Assembly (NCBI GenBank): GCA_014905825.1
Contig: JACGCN010000007.1
Span: 930,001 to 994,000, forward strand
DNA: 64,000 nucleotides
Direction: 5' to 3'
Source: Lyophyllum atratum
Lineage: Eukaryota > Basidiomycota > Agaricomycetes > Agaricales > Lyophyllaceae
Under the pieces are notes generated by a model. It had not been told where the DNA came from. It searched no databases and saw only the letters and a program-made list of their open reading frames with translations. Below, piece by piece: positions 1 through 12,800 of this stretch (its first letter is position 1; every line of letters begins with the position of its first letter). The translations under genes were made by a program, and so were the position numbers.

Positions 1-2308
1 AGGTGCTCTTGAGTCAGCGTGCGGAAATCTTCCACTTTCTGGGTGTGATATGTCTCCATTTCCGCCATAGTAGTATTCAATACGGTTTCGCAGCGTGCCG
101 CCATTTCTTCGTCTGCCTAGGGCTACGTTAGCTGAAGGTAAACGGTGAAGGGAAGGACCTTACTCGGCCGCCTCGAGTTTCTTCTTGGTAGCGAGAAAGC
201 GTCGACTTGTGGGTGGTTATTATGGGCTATGAACAGTCTAGGTCAACTATAGGAAAGAACTTTGAATCGTACGAAAGGTGTACCTCATACAGGGAAGATG
301 GATGAGCCGCTCCTTTGAGAGACTCGTGCGTTGCAAGCTGTGTTCGCCTCGCCTACATATCGCGACTCAACGGACGGCTCTGATATCAAACAAAAGGACG
401 GACATGGTCGTCGTATAGATCGGCGACGCTTTGTAGAGTTTCGGAGGTCTTTTGCATCGCCTTTGTGAGCTTCAAACACTCTCATAGGCAATGAGATATT
501 TTCAGCCTTGGATAGTCGGAAGTTTCTGAGAGGAATGCTTTACCTTGACAGCCTTCGCGCCAGCACCATGCTCCTTCATCGTTAAGTAGACCTTTACTCT
601 TGACGTCGTATAGGTTATCTTCCTCCGTCACCCCGGTCATAGGAGCGGAAGCCAGTGGTTTCGATGTGATCAATGAGAGAAGCGAATACGCCAACAATCT
701 TTCCGCTTTGGACATCTCTTTTGCACCAACCATTAGTTTTGTGTCGTAGATAAAATGATGCGAAATCTCACCGACTCTCGCGTCCCGCACACGCCCAAAT
801 ATATTCCGCAGACCTTGAACACCCTTCCCCACCGCTTTCGTATGCATGTCGAATCTATCTATGACCTCTTCTGCATCCTCCGCGTCGAGATTAAACGCGG
901 GATGGAATACGCGTGCATAGAACGTAGGTCCTGCAGCCGGCATGGCGAGGTGCTGCGGCATCAAGCGCGTCCACTCCTACACGCACACCTTCTCAGCATC
1001 AACATATCCGCCGAACCAAATCAAAGCAAGCTCACCGCGTCACTTTCGCATCCCAAGAAGAACGTCGTAACCTCCGCGTATCTTGCAATGGGATGCCTGA
1101 TAATCTTCCCAATATACCGTTCCAGATCTCCACGCCTCGCTTCGACGAAGTCTTCACTGAACCTCCCAGCATATTGCTTCTCCGGTAGCGGCGGAAGGGC
1201 GATACCAGGGAGACGCCTAGTCAGAGCAGTATGTAGAATGACGAAGTGGGAAAACCGTCGGTATACCGTTATGCGCGTTGGTGATGCAAGAGGTGCCTCC
1301 AACAAGAGGTCCTGCTGTGTATATTCATCTGTCTCGTTTTCTTCATCCTCAGGAACAGAAGGCGATTGGAAAAGAGAAGTCACGCTATATACAGTGAAAG
1401 CGCCTGCCAAAAGCGATGCACGCTTGGAGGGAGAATGCACAAGGACGCGAAACGGAGGGATCTTCTCCTTCCATGACGGGCCAGCATCCACGAAATGGCG
1501 ATCTGCCTCTCCCAAACCTAGTCGGCTAAGCCTGTTGCTCTCTTCTTCATCGAAAGTTGCGTCGGTCGCCTCCCGACTGTGGCTCGGGCGTATGGAGGGA
1601 GGAGTGACAATAGTCTCAGCAGGTGTGCCCTTCAGAACAAACTCCTCAGCACCACTGGTTACAAAGCTCGAGAAGCGGTTGAGGCTCTTGCCTCCTAATA
1701 GGCTTTGTCGAAAGCTAGGGAATGCACCCCGCCACTCGCCCGTGTTCTGAGGAACAAGGGGTTGAGATGCAGATTTGGGCGACCCACGAGGAGTTATGTC
1801 ATCTGCGTTGGAGGAAGGTTCCTTTCTTCCCTGATGCCTTGAGGTCGCTGGTAGTTGCAAATCCGGTGCAGGTGTAAATTCAGAGGTAAACTAAGTCGTA
1901 AAGGACGGATGTCAGAGTCTGTTACAGACCTAGAAGCCGAATAAAACGCACTGTATAGTAGCTCCTCGGCAACAATCCAATTTCCCCAACCGAGTTCTTT
2001 ACCAAACTCCACCCGTCAGCCAGATCCTCCTTCACAACTTCCAGAGCATCTCCTGCTCCAACACTGAGCTCTCTGAACTCTGCTTTCCCTTCAAAGTCAT
2101 AGAGTGCCCTAGCAGACCGGAGGGATTCCTCGGCGTCATGGTCAGGCTCTTCGTCAGACAGAGATCCACCTGCAGTTGAACCAGATTCCAGATGCTCTGT
2201 CCACGCAGCTGATGTGTTGATCCCGGCATCAAATTCAGATATGGGGCGTTGGAATATCGCGTTGGATGTGAGTGGGGTGATTTTCGAAGCTCTGGGAAGG
2301 GTGGCCAT
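1..2308 (-). CDS. SH3-PX-BAR sorting nexin (SNX9-like), 3' end cut by window edge
   Basis: The protein probably binds phosphoinositides and remodels membrane during endocytosis, as known for SH3-PX-BAR nexins. Exons read on the minus strand are about 2308-1952, 1890-1036, 976-544, 480-404, 352-284, 226-164 and 116-<1; every junction is GT-AG and keeps frame, with introns of 47-63 nt. The first exon carries an SH3 domain (ALYDFEGKAEF, then GWSLV and LLPRSYYT). The second ends in a PX domain (ITVYRRFSHFVILHTAL, LPGIALPPLPEKQYAGRF). The rest is a BAR coiled coil (KVEDFRTLTQEHL at the edge). The ATG at 2308 follows an in-frame stop, but a spliced upstream exon cannot be excluded. The BAR end lies outside the window. 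Family call is strong; the cargo is unknown. Confidence 0.85.
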
Positions 2309-2734
2309 TCAGCCCACGCTGTTGGAGTCGATATTCGACTTCCAGCTTCTGCCAAGGCGTTACGAGCTAAGATGTCCCGAATGCGTAGAAGTTCGCTGGA
2401 AGCATTCGAGAAGAAGGTGGTTGCGCCGTTGCGAATCCAACAAGAGATCATATCTAATCAGATACTTGAACATGACAAGCACCGATACTCCTCAATATGG
2501 CTGAAAATCGAGCAAGCGAGAGAGAACGTTTTAGATATTGGTCCAAAAGGTTGCTGTATAATAGTAAGGGCTGTGTCAAGTACTAAAACAAACTTGGCGA
2601 CCATTTGAAGTATACATGTAGATGTAAAATATCCAAACGACAAGCCTTCATGCAGAAAAAAGTGATCTTGGATGGGCATAAACGCTAAACCGTCAAGAGT
2701 CATTGTCTACAAATTACTTTCCTCCGTGCATGTC

Positions 2735-4410
2735 TCATTCGTCATCTTCAGGACCCGGCTTCCCAGGATATATGCAGATCATGGATGCGTCTGGTGGACC
2801 ATAGGGATTGTCGGCACTGGCAATCAAATCGGCCTCTGTTAGGAGCTTGCCAGACCTGGACGACCCCTCAATCTTAGGCGACTCCTCAGCCTTAGATGAC
2901 TCCTTCCCAGGATATATACATATCATGGATGGGTCTGGTGGACCATAGGGATTGTCGGCACTGGCAATCAAATCGGCCTCTGTTAGGAGCTTGCCAGACT
3001 TTGACGACCCCTCAGCCTTAGATGACTCCTCAGACTTGGACGACCCGCCGTTTGACGATCCCTGTTCTTTGGGCTCGGCACCTGAAGGTAGCCCCTGAAT
3101 CAGGGGGTAGGGCCCGGGCGCGCTTGGGTTGCGCTCACCCAGAGGCTTGATTCCGTATCGGCTGATAGCGGAGTCGACGATGGTTAAAACGACCTCCTTG
3201 AATGATGGACTCTCGATGATATTAACCAGTTGAGACCAGATGCCTTGTTGGATGTCGAAATACAACGCGCTCAACTGAGGATCCAGTCCACGCTGAACGA
3301 GAGCAGCGTCGACGACATTGGAAAGCGTCTGGCGAACTGCTGGGGGGCTAAGGAGGTCGCCGCTCAAGGGTGTCGCTGCGCGTCACGTCAGTACTTCGAT
3401 ATGATTAGGAACAACTTGTAACGTACTACGATTCTTTACTTGGCATTCCCGGATCCAATGTGCGTAGAGCTGCCTCACAGCCTGGTTATCTTGGGTTCTT
3501 GTAGCCAACATATCTTCACGCAGGCGAGGGGGTATACCGGCGACGGCCAAGGCCTTATCGAACGTCCACTCCTTTGTTTTCGGATAAGGGACATTACGGG
3601 TGTAATTGATGACCATGAACGCCTTATCCATGTCGGATAGTCGCGTGTTGATCTTGACATGAACGTTTTCAGCGTTGAACTTGCTTGGCACGAAGTACCT
3701 GGAAACGCTGTAAGACTAGAAACTGAAATAACACTTCATGGACTCCTACATACGCCATGATGGAATCCTCGTATACTTGGTGGTAGTTTGACACGTCCTT
3801 GCTGCCATATGCACTGAGAATCTGGTCAACCTGGTCCTTTTGCAAGCCTTGGGTCTGCAGGTAGTACGAATGGGCCTCGTTGGGGATGAGCTTAACGCTT
3901 CCACGTGCAGTTCGATGTTCGTGTTGTAGCCCTAACGCATGACCCCATTCGTGGAGAATCGTTCCGCGATCGAGCTCTGAGATTTGAGGCGAATCTTGGA
4001 TCCAAGAAAGGTTCATAGTAGGCTTGTTCGAGGCAATCGTCAGAGCAGCCTTGCCTACGGCACTCCATGTCCCTAGATTGCTTTCGAAGCCAATGCGAAT
4101 CATGGCGCCTTCGTCGTAATCGTCTTCGCGCTGCAGTGTAAGATTGGCGTAACGCGTCCATTCAGGAGCGACAGCGTCAACGGCTGCTTGTTGATTCTCT
4201 GTGCCACCAAAGAACGAGTAGCTGATAGTCTACAGTCGCACATCAGCGATAAACTGGCTCAAGACAGAATAATATACCCACCGAACCATTCTCCCAGAGC
4301 AGAAACACTCCTTCTACGACATTGCTGGTCTCACCCAAGATTTCGGGTGCGATGCCACACAGGCCTGGGGTAGTAACGTTCGGAGCTGGTGCGTCAGAGA
4401 GATAGGACAT
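2735..4410 (-). CDS. metzincin-like zinc metalloprotease with a novel C-terminal domain
   Basis: Predicted zinc peptidase of 505 residues. Exons are 4410-4282, 4229-3754, 3698-3427 and 3375-2735, with introns of 51-55 nt, all GT-AG and in frame. Residues around 125-140 hold the zinc site HEWGHALGLQHEH (HExxHxxGxxH), as in astacin/metzincin peptidases. No signal peptide or membrane segment is visible at the start (MSYLSDAPAPN), so a secreted role is not supported. The last exon encodes an extra domain of about 90 residues (GLDPQLSALYFDIQQGIWSQ) and then a Ser/Lys/Glu-rich tail with a direct repeat of LLTEADLIASADNPYGPPD. The same extra domain occurs alone at 27.7-28.1 kb. A paralogue lies on the opposite strand at 6206-7172. 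Catalytic class is confident; substrate is unknown. Confidence 0.8.
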
Positions 4411-4468
4411 GGGGGTGCTTGGAGTTCAAGTTTCGATTTTGGTGAGCTTAACCACACGATAAGGACGG

Positions 4469-4478
4469 TATTTATAAG
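4469..4478 (-). promoter_or_regulatory. TATA box of the metalloprotease gene
   Basis: On the minus strand the sequence reads TTATAAATAC, about 60 nt upstream of the ATG at 4410. The position suits a core promoter for this gene. No other site was recognised. Confidence 0.45.
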
Positions 4479-4479
4479 G

Positions 4480-5373
4480 GCACACCATGACCTTGGCCAT
4501 ACAGCCCTAGCCCAGTCCCAAAACCAGCAGCGTCAGGTCGTCGTCACTTTAACTCCACGTCGAGCGGAGGATACGTCACGTCCCACAACAGATTGAATGG
4601 AAGGTGGATTTGGCAATGACAGGAGGGACCAGGGGGCCATTCTTCCTGTCGCGGTGGTGCAGGAGAAGGGCATGCGTTGTTGGTCGGAATTTCGGAGAGA
4701 TTAGATAAGATCAGATTCCCATCTTCAAATTCGGAGTCCGATTCAGAAGGGTTTCCGCCGCCGACCTCCTGGAACCTGTTCCTCCATATAGATACCCCTC
4801 CCACCCCGCGTCGAGGTCAAGTCTTGGAAATCGAAGGGGTGACTGATTCACCGTGCCATAAACGAGCGTGTCATGACGCTCCCATCTTTGTCCAGTAACA
4901 CACATATTCGTCCTGTTCGCAAAGGGTGGTCGGCGCTGGAGGCCGCTGGCAAAGAATTGAGGGTAAGATATTCGACTGGCATCTCGAGGGCTCTGACGGG
5001 AGTCCTGGATATGAATTCTTGGGTCTGCGAGGAAAGTTAAACTACCTTGTGACCGCTACTGGCTGTACCTGTCCTGAATTGTATCACCGCCCCTCGTGAT
5101 CATGCCACCAGGTCAAGAATCAATGCCTGCAGGTCCCAATCTGTGAACTCGCCCTCTGAAGGTACTGATGCGCAAAAGAGTGGACTATGGAGTGTTTGCT
5201 TCTCCCAACCTCCTGTTCAAACGCGTTTCAACCATCGCTTTTACATCTCGGATGGGCGTCGAACTTCATCAGGCTGACAAGAAACATTTCTCGTTTCTCT
5301 TGGACGTTTCTATTTTGATCATTAATAGGAAAGGCGATCCTTCTCGAAGGCAAAAACAGCCCCCTCTTCGGAC
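4480..5373. other. intergenic stretch, no gene recognised
   Basis: Short open frames occur on both strands (for example 4544-4804), but none shows a domain, a splice pattern or a paralogue elsewhere in the window. Confidence 0.4.
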
Positions 5374-5899
5374 TAGTTTTTCGAGGTCCGGTTGCAGCAA
5401 CCGCAAAAAACTGCAACTGCAACCGGACTGCAACCGGTTACAAAGCAACCGCTGGTCGCAGTTGCTGCGAATCGAAAACACAAAGACCGCAGTTGCGCAA
5501 CTGGTTGCAACCGGTTGTGGCTGTGCAGGGTATATACCCTTATAGAGCACCCTATCCCCGCCATTTTGAGCCTGAAATGATCAAAATCGGTCAAGAATTG
5601 GATGAGTTATGATCAAAATACGATCAACACATATTTGAAGCAACAGATTTACACCCAAGTCACCATTCTTACCATAACTTGGTCAATTCTTGACCGTTTT
5701 CGACGACCTCGGACTCATTCTGAAGCTAAAAAGTAGTCAATTCTGCTAACATAGGCTACGTGAGCACAACCGGTTGCAGACCGGTCGAAACCGGTTGCGG
5801 TTGCGGTTGTAGCAATTTCCGAACTTCAGCAACCAGTTGCAGTTGCAGTTGTTCAGTTTTAGGTCAAAAAACCGGACCCAACCGGACCTTCGAACACTA
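5374..5899. mobile_element. small non-autonomous element related to the one inside the patatin gene
   Basis: The left end begins TAGTTTTTCGAGGTCCGG and the right end, read inverted, begins TAGTGTTCGAAGGTCCGG. Both resem­ble the ends of the element at 8575-13504. Subterminal DNA on both sides is rich in CGGTTG/CAACCG words. A target duplication is only imperfect: CCTCTTCG at 5363-5370 and CCTCTTCC at 5900-5907, with three extra bases on the left. It has no coding capacity and is probably an old hAT-like MITE. Confidence 0.5.
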
Positions 5900-6205
5900 C
5901 CTCTTCCAAACACCACGAGGCACAATCTCGATCTTCGGTAACATGCACACGTCCGACTTCAGCATTACGTCCTCTGAGTATGTGGTATGGTAACTTGGGC
6001 GCGACTGCATCATTGGCTCATGTGCGTTCCTAGCATTCCAGCACCGAGAAGATCCTGACCTTCAACCCCCAGATTCTGGCTCCTCCTTTTCCTGGCCTGA
6101 ATTTGTTCGTTTTGGAACCATGATGCCTGGTCAAGGAGACGCGCTTTGGTAACTATAAGTAGGTTGGTAAAAATCTCGCTGTATGCATTCTATCTCCATC
6201 TTAAC

Positions 6206-7172
6206 ATGCAAGACAGCGCAGATATCATCGAGGTAGCTTCGGACAGCCTGAAAGTCAGAACAGCTTGCGGCATCCCTCCCAAAGCTATGGTCGATGAATC
6301 ACCTTTGGTCACTGTTGCGCCACCTAAGCCCGAGGCGGGTCGCGATCACGCCGTCGTGGCCGCGAGTAATGCACTTTGGCCTAACGGCACGGTGAGCTGC
6401 GCTGCGCGCAGGTCATTCGTCCATTCCGTTATGCTGACATATAACCTTGAGACCATCACGTACTCCTACTTTGGCGGCACCGAAAAGCAAAAAAATGCCG
6501 TGGAGGTGACCGCCATCGAATGGACTTACTACGCCAACATCACCCTCGAACGCAAGGATGATAATGACAGGACTGCCATGGTGCGCATTGCATTCGGGAA
6601 GGGCGGTGGCAACTGGAGCTCTACAGGGCGACGCACTTTGAAAGTGCCCAACGACCCCTACACCATGAATCTGGACGGGATTGATGACGCTGTAGCAGTC
6701 AGCGATTCGGACAGAGGCATCATCCTTCACGAATGGGGACATGCCCTTGGCTTGCTCCACGAGCACCAGAGCCCTGCAAGAGGCGGGTCGCTGACGCTCA
6801 ATGAGGAGGCGGTCTACGATTACTACCGTCACGGGCAGGCGAAGTGGGATGACGATTTGATCGAGTCACAGATAATCAAGGTGTACAAGAAAGCCGCTGT
6901 TTCCAACTACTGTAAACTTGACACAAACTCCATCATGATGTACGCTATCCTCCATTCACCAAGTTGTATGCCCTAACCGATTTCCTAGATACGCCATGCC
7001 ATCCAAGCTCAACAAACAGAAGATCGCGGTCGGCGTTAGAACCAAATTATCTGACTTGGACAAGGCATATATGGTTATCAACTATCCCCGTAGCACACCT
7101 CATGTCAGGGCTCCGGAATGGACGCTCAAGAAGGCTTTGCATCGCCACCCCCGTGTTCTGTGGTCGCGGTGA
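6206..7172 (+). CDS. metzincin-like metalloprotease paralogue, shortened C terminus
   Basis: Exons 6206-6391, 6452-6939 and 6989-7172 give 285 residues. The first intron (60 nt) has no stop and keeps frame, but its position matches the intron of the paralogue at 2735-4410, so it is taken as an intron. The zinc motif HEWGHALGLLHEH is intact and the flanking YSYFGGTE and SDLDKAYMVINYP segments match the paralogue. The frame ends after EWTLKKALHRHPRVLWSR. Compared with the paralogue it loses the KALAVAGIPP region and the whole C-terminal domain, apparently through a frameshift. The start ATG at 6206 has no signal peptide after it. A TATA-like CTATAAG lies near 6153. It may be a truncated but active catalytic domain or an early pseudogene. 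Confidence 0.7.
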
Positions 7173-7445
7173 TTCGCTACACATCGCGCATCACACCTTA
7201 CGCTTACCCCAGATCTTCCTATGATTTTGAGGAGAGCTAGTAATGGTGGGTGACCGTTTGCTTTATCCTCGCTCTCGCCCCCCAGCTCGATATGGGCTCT
7301 AAACACACAAGGCGTAGCTATAGGATAACATATACAATACGAAAATATGTAAGACATAATAGGATGGGTAATACATAACAAGTCAGCGACCTAACAGGCA
7401 AGACAAGTAGTAGTAGTACGGTTAGACGGAGAATCGAGGAGTACC
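7173..7445. other. spacer between convergent genes
   Basis: This is the 3' space between the plus-strand protease and the minus-strand patatin gene. Nothing further was recognised. Confidence 0.4.
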
Positions 7446-9159
7446 TCAACCAGTCACCTTCGATGCGCATCGTTCGATCGCTTCTGTCTGCCCCACCAGA
7501 TACGTCTTGGTAAGTTCCACCAGCTTGTCCATACCCTTATAGTCATCCAATGCAATCATGGGCACCCAGTCTCCCCGCTCCTTGACACCAGCGTTGAATC
7601 GGAAGTAAAGGTCCTCGTTACCGGCTTTACGGAATGACTCCTGTATCTTTTTATGAGTTTCTTCGGTTTCCGTCATAACCGAGATCGCGGTCTTGAAAAC
7701 ATCCATCGTGGCACTTAGGAACTTGTTGAAACCAGACTCGGCAGGTGCTTCGGGTTTGGCAGTGGTGGATTGCATGCCAGTACCGATACTGATGAGGCAG
7801 CCGATGGGGCGAGAGCTTCCAAAGATGACTTTCGCCTCCGTCTGTAGCCTTTAAAACACCATGAGCAAGTAAAAGGAAGAAGACGTGGAATGACCTACAG
7901 GATCGAGGGGTTATTACGCTGCGTGCCTCCATCCACGAACGTTGCTCCATTAATCTCGATACTCGGGAAATATACAGGTGCGGCGGACGTCGCTCGGGCA
8001 GCCTGCCAGATAGCGGAGTTACCAAAACGATCAGGGAACTCGGTCGCGTAGGTCCTGAAATGATCAATTTCAAGCTGGGAACCGTTATACCGGCTGGAGA
8101 CGACAAATCTATCGTACACAAGGTTCAGTCTGAAATCGCGGATATATGAAAAAGTACATACGCTTTGCAGCGGTTGTTGGTGTCAGGATCTAACATGGGG
8201 ACATTTTCGTCCTCAGTCCGTAACACTTTCTTCAGCAGAGCCTTCAACTCTCTCTCGAAGACTTTTGCGTCGTACTTGGCATACCCTGCTAAGAAATTGG
8301 CTACCATTTGTCCTGGAGTAGCTGCAAATATTTTCGAGGCAAGCTGCGTGTACGTTGCAATGCACTCTGGGATCGTCATTTGGAGGCGTGCAAGCATGAC
8401 TGCGATCAACCTTGGTAATGGTTACCAAAGTGTTGCTTACGAGTTAAGGGCTGATACGCACCCTCCAGTACTGGTGCCAGCGATCATGTCAAAGTAGTCG
8501 CAGGGCTTCGCGTTCTTATCTCTTGTCACTTTTGCCATGATACTTTGCAGGATGTACAGGGAGGAGATTCCACGTAGGCTTTCGAGGTCCGGTTGCACCA
8601 ACCGAAAAAGACCGCAACTTGACCGGACCGCAACCGCAAACAACCGGACTTGCGGTTGCGGTTGCGGCTGATTTCCAAAGCCCGCGGTTGCGGTTGCTCG
8701 GAAATCGCCGGCCTGCCACAACCGGTGAGGACCGGTCCCGACCGGTCAGAACTGACCAGAAGTCACACGGCCCACATAAACAAACAAGGCTGTTGGTGCT
8801 CGTTGTGGACTTTGTTCCACCACCACTACTGCCTCCACCACCGCTATTAACTGCCTCCACCACCGCTATTGCATTCTGTGTCGCCTCCCACTCGACACTG
8901 GCTACAAACGCGACTCGAAAACGCCCCGAAATGCCTCTGTGGCAGCACTAGAAGGACAATCACGGAAGGAATGACTGGGGAGGCGAGCAGGGCAGACCCC
9001 AGCTGGGGGAGAGCCGCGAGGTGCGTCTTCGCACCCACAACCTCTCACCGCTGACCTCTCACCACCGGGAGACCTCACCCAGGATCCCCAGCCCACCCCG
9101 TACGCCCTGAAGCCGGCTTCGAATGCCACCTCACGCGACGAACCCGATATAGCCGCAAT

Positions 9160-9600
9160 CACAACGACCTGCGGGCATTCTGAGAACATGGCCACGTCAC
9201 CGAGGTCGCCACCACTGGCCTACACACTCACCACGTCCCCCGACCACCGCTCCACCGCCGCGTTGTCACCCAACAACGGCCACGTCACCCAACCGTAATT
9301 CCACCAGGTCTCCCCAACCACCGCCGTGTTGCCCAGCCACGCCTATGCCACTCGACTGCCGCCATGTCGCCCAACCACACCCACTTCACCCAACCATGCC
9401 CACCTCACCCGACCGTCGTAATGTCAGGCCGCTCAGAGCATCCCATGAAACCGCACCCATCCGTCACCTTCCTTAGCATGCAAGGTCACTTTCTTTTGTA
9501 GTAGTTCCTTTCTTTTGTAGTAGTCCCTTTCTAATGTATGTAGTACTTACTTTCTGATGTAGTAGTTACTTTACAATGTAGTAATTACTTTCCAATATAT
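9160..9600. repeat. two degenerate minisatellites inside the outer element
   Basis: At 9160-9460 there is a CA/CC-rich degenerate repeat of about 30 bp built on CAACCACNNCCACNTCACCC. At 9489-9600 about five units of 20-24 bp follow, built on CTTTCNNATGTAGTAGT. No coding sense is seen on either strand. Confidence 0.5.
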
Positions 9601-9806
9601 GTGTTTCTTCTAAGTCATTTCGTGCTCTGGTTGTCGGTTGTGACCGGTCGAGACCGACTGCGACTGGTTGCAACCAGGTCCAGTCGCAACCGGTCCAAAC
9701 CGGTCGTCACTGTGGATGCAACCGATAACAACCGGTTGAACACGGTTCGGTTGGCGGTTGGATGCCCCTTGGAAAATTCGCAACCGGTTCCGGTCGCGGT
9801 TGTGGC

Positions 9807-12800
9807 TAGTGATCTGCAGGGGTAACCCTGGGGTGTCCAGAGGCTAACCCCTACCCGCACCCGTCAAAACCCCGACCCTCGCTCAAGGGTACGGGTACCC
9901 GTTCCCACGGGTGAGGGTAGACCAAAGGGTTTGAAGGGTATAACTACCCGCCGGGTCAACGTCAAGGGTACATGCTAAATACCAAGAAGGAGCAGTGTTA
10001 TAATACGTATCAAGTCTATGGCAGTAATAAATCTACTCTACTCATCCCCATCAATCTCCACAACGCCTCCAGTAATGGTTATTTTGAGCTCGGGAAGCTT
10101 GGAGGCAGTGACGATGTCGGAGGTTTGAACGAGCCCAGCTTTGAACCAGGCACCGAGGCACATGAGAGAGCGCGTCGATTCAGCAGATAGGCGGTTCCGA
10201 ATATGAGATAGCAGGATGCGGCCTTGGGAGAAGACGCGCTCAACATCAACGGAGGTAGCTGAGACTATAATCAGTGTCGGAAAACGATTTAACAAGTTAT
10301 GTACGCACCGGGAATACTATGGTAGTTCAATGCCATCCTTGATAGACGAGGATAGACACCTTGCCGTGCCTTCCACCACCCAAGGACATCAACAACCTTC
10401 TCCCTATCCTCCTCCAGGTAGCACGTCAATTCATCTGTGACTGTCCGAGATGCTGGACCCGTCTCGAGCATGTCCGAGAGGTCGTCGAACATGTTGGCTG
10501 AGGGCGAAGACTACCAGATGATTTGTCAATTTTCGGAAACTGGGAAATGGATGAGGGACTTGCCTTAGTTGACGGAGCAGCTGTCGATGGGTTTTCAACC
10601 TCCATGTCTGCATACGACCTCGCAAACTCCTCCTTCACAATGTTGATAGCCGTGTCGATCCAATCCTCTGGCCATCGAGCCTTCTTGAGATAATCGAGCT
10701 TGTACGAGGGGTGAAGAACTGTGGTGGGGATAGAGTCAGAGAAAGGCAACTTAGACATCATGAATGATAAGTAGACTTACTTGTAGCAATCCGATAAACG
10801 TCAGAGATGTCGGTGAGGTCGTAGTAATGATTGAGTAACTTGTTGCCGACTGCGAGAGCGGCCTTGATAGCGGGCAAGTACTTTGACTCGGTAGCATCGG
10901 TAGCCAGTGCCTCGTCGATCTTGTCCATTGCTGGTAAAACACGCGCGATGTTCGATGATGACTTGGAGAAGGAGAGTGTTGCTTCCTTGAAGACCTACAT
11001 GAAGTCATGATCAAATATTGCTCCGCACCTTCATGGGCTGAAAGAGACTCACCTTGAGCACCTTGCAGAGCTGCGCCGCTAGGACCCATTCTTCTTGGCT
11101 CATTTCGTATTGCCGAAGCTCAAACTTGCGATTCGCCGTCAATTCATCGATTGCCGTGCGGTACTCGATAGCAAATTTGAGCATATCATACGTGGAGTTC
11201 CAGCGAGTCTTCACATCGCGAGGAATCATGCGAGCTGATAATTCGAGGCGCCCGAGGATTTGGAACCATTCCGGGAGAGCAAGAGTGGAAGAGTTCTTGA
11301 CCGCAAACGAGATTCGACGAAGCTGTGCATGCGGTCAGGGTTATTAGTCACGAGGACAAACACTTACAACTCACTTTGTTGAGTACCATTCGCACAGGTA
11401 GAACCTCATCATAGACATCGTCGTCATCGTCGTCGAGCTCGTCGAGCTCAGGAAACTGCTCATCATCCTCTTCACCCTCTTCGTCTTCCCCCCCATCACC
11501 CTCAATATTATCTTCAAGCTCGTCCAACTCGTCAAAGGCATCTCGGCTGTCACCCTCGGATTTCTTTCTTGGCTCGAATTGCCGAATAATCTTCTTTGCA
11601 ACGAGGTTCACGATGTGCAAGAAACAGCGAACACGCGATTTTGGACCACGAAATTTCGGGAGGATGCGAGCTAGCTTGGTGGTCATAGTGTCGTTTGGAC
11701 TTGCGTTATCAGCTGCTAGGGCAAGGATCTGACTTCGGTAAGTACATGATCATCTGCTGCGAAGGCAAAGTTGTATTCACCTTTTGCTCGATGCCAAATT
11801 CTTTCAGTGCATTAGCAAATTCTCGCGCTAGATTTACGCCTGAATGCGACTGGGCAACTTCAATGATATCGAGAAGGAAGGATAAAGGTACGCCGTTCCG
11901 TTCTAGATGCACCGTAATCGCGACATATGCCTTGTGATTAGGTGATGTCCATCCATCCGTCGCGAAGCTCAACGACCCTTCGTAGTCCTTGCAACAAGTT
12001 AGTATCAAACAGAAGCTATCACAGATAAAGCTCACTGACCTGAAGGAACTTAGCAATCCTTTTTTTCGTCTGCTTGAAGACGTGCTTGACATCTCGAGCA
12101 ACCGTGGCAGCCGACGGGATACGATAGTGGGGCCGACCGGTTTTCATCAACATTTGGAACCCTCGGTCCTCTACAATCGAGAACGGCCTCATCGATTCCG
12201 ACACCCACTTCACAATTTCGGCTCTTTGAGAGATGACGAGTTAGTGTTATGGTTTAATATTGGTAAGGAGCAGTCACCTTGATTCCTCACTGGTGTGCTG
12301 ACGATGCATGTAGCTCACGACACCTTTTCCCTCAAGCCTCGAAAACATCGCAGCAATGTTTCCGTTCGGCGTATTCTTCAACTTGCCAACCGCCTCACGG
12401 ACTTTCGAAAGGTCCTTCAACTCATAAGCCTTCTCGAAAGCCTCGTCACCCCAGCACTTCTTACAGTGCGCTCGAAGATTCGATGTCGATCCCTTGTCAT
12501 TGGTATCAAGATACCTACGGATTCTCGCTCCGCACCCGACAGCCGCACATTTGAAGATGTGACACCGCCTGCCGTTAATGGATTCGATGGTCGGGATAGG
12601 CTCGAAGAAGCCATAGATCGGTGAGTCCCATCCCTCCATGAGCCGCGCTGTTATTGACGTGATTAATACAGCTTTCATTGACGAGCAATAGCATCATGAC
12701 GCACCAAGTTCTTGCTCAGGGGTTTCGGCACCCGAATCGGTCCCCTTTCGTCCGCCGCCCTTCACAGCCTTCTCGCCTTTCTTCCTCGGAACGAACTCCT

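Noticed and set aside
755..1750. Long plus-strand open frame (331 codons)
   Set aside because: It is the shadow of the sorting-nexin exons on the opposite strand; the minus strand has clear domains and consistent splicing.
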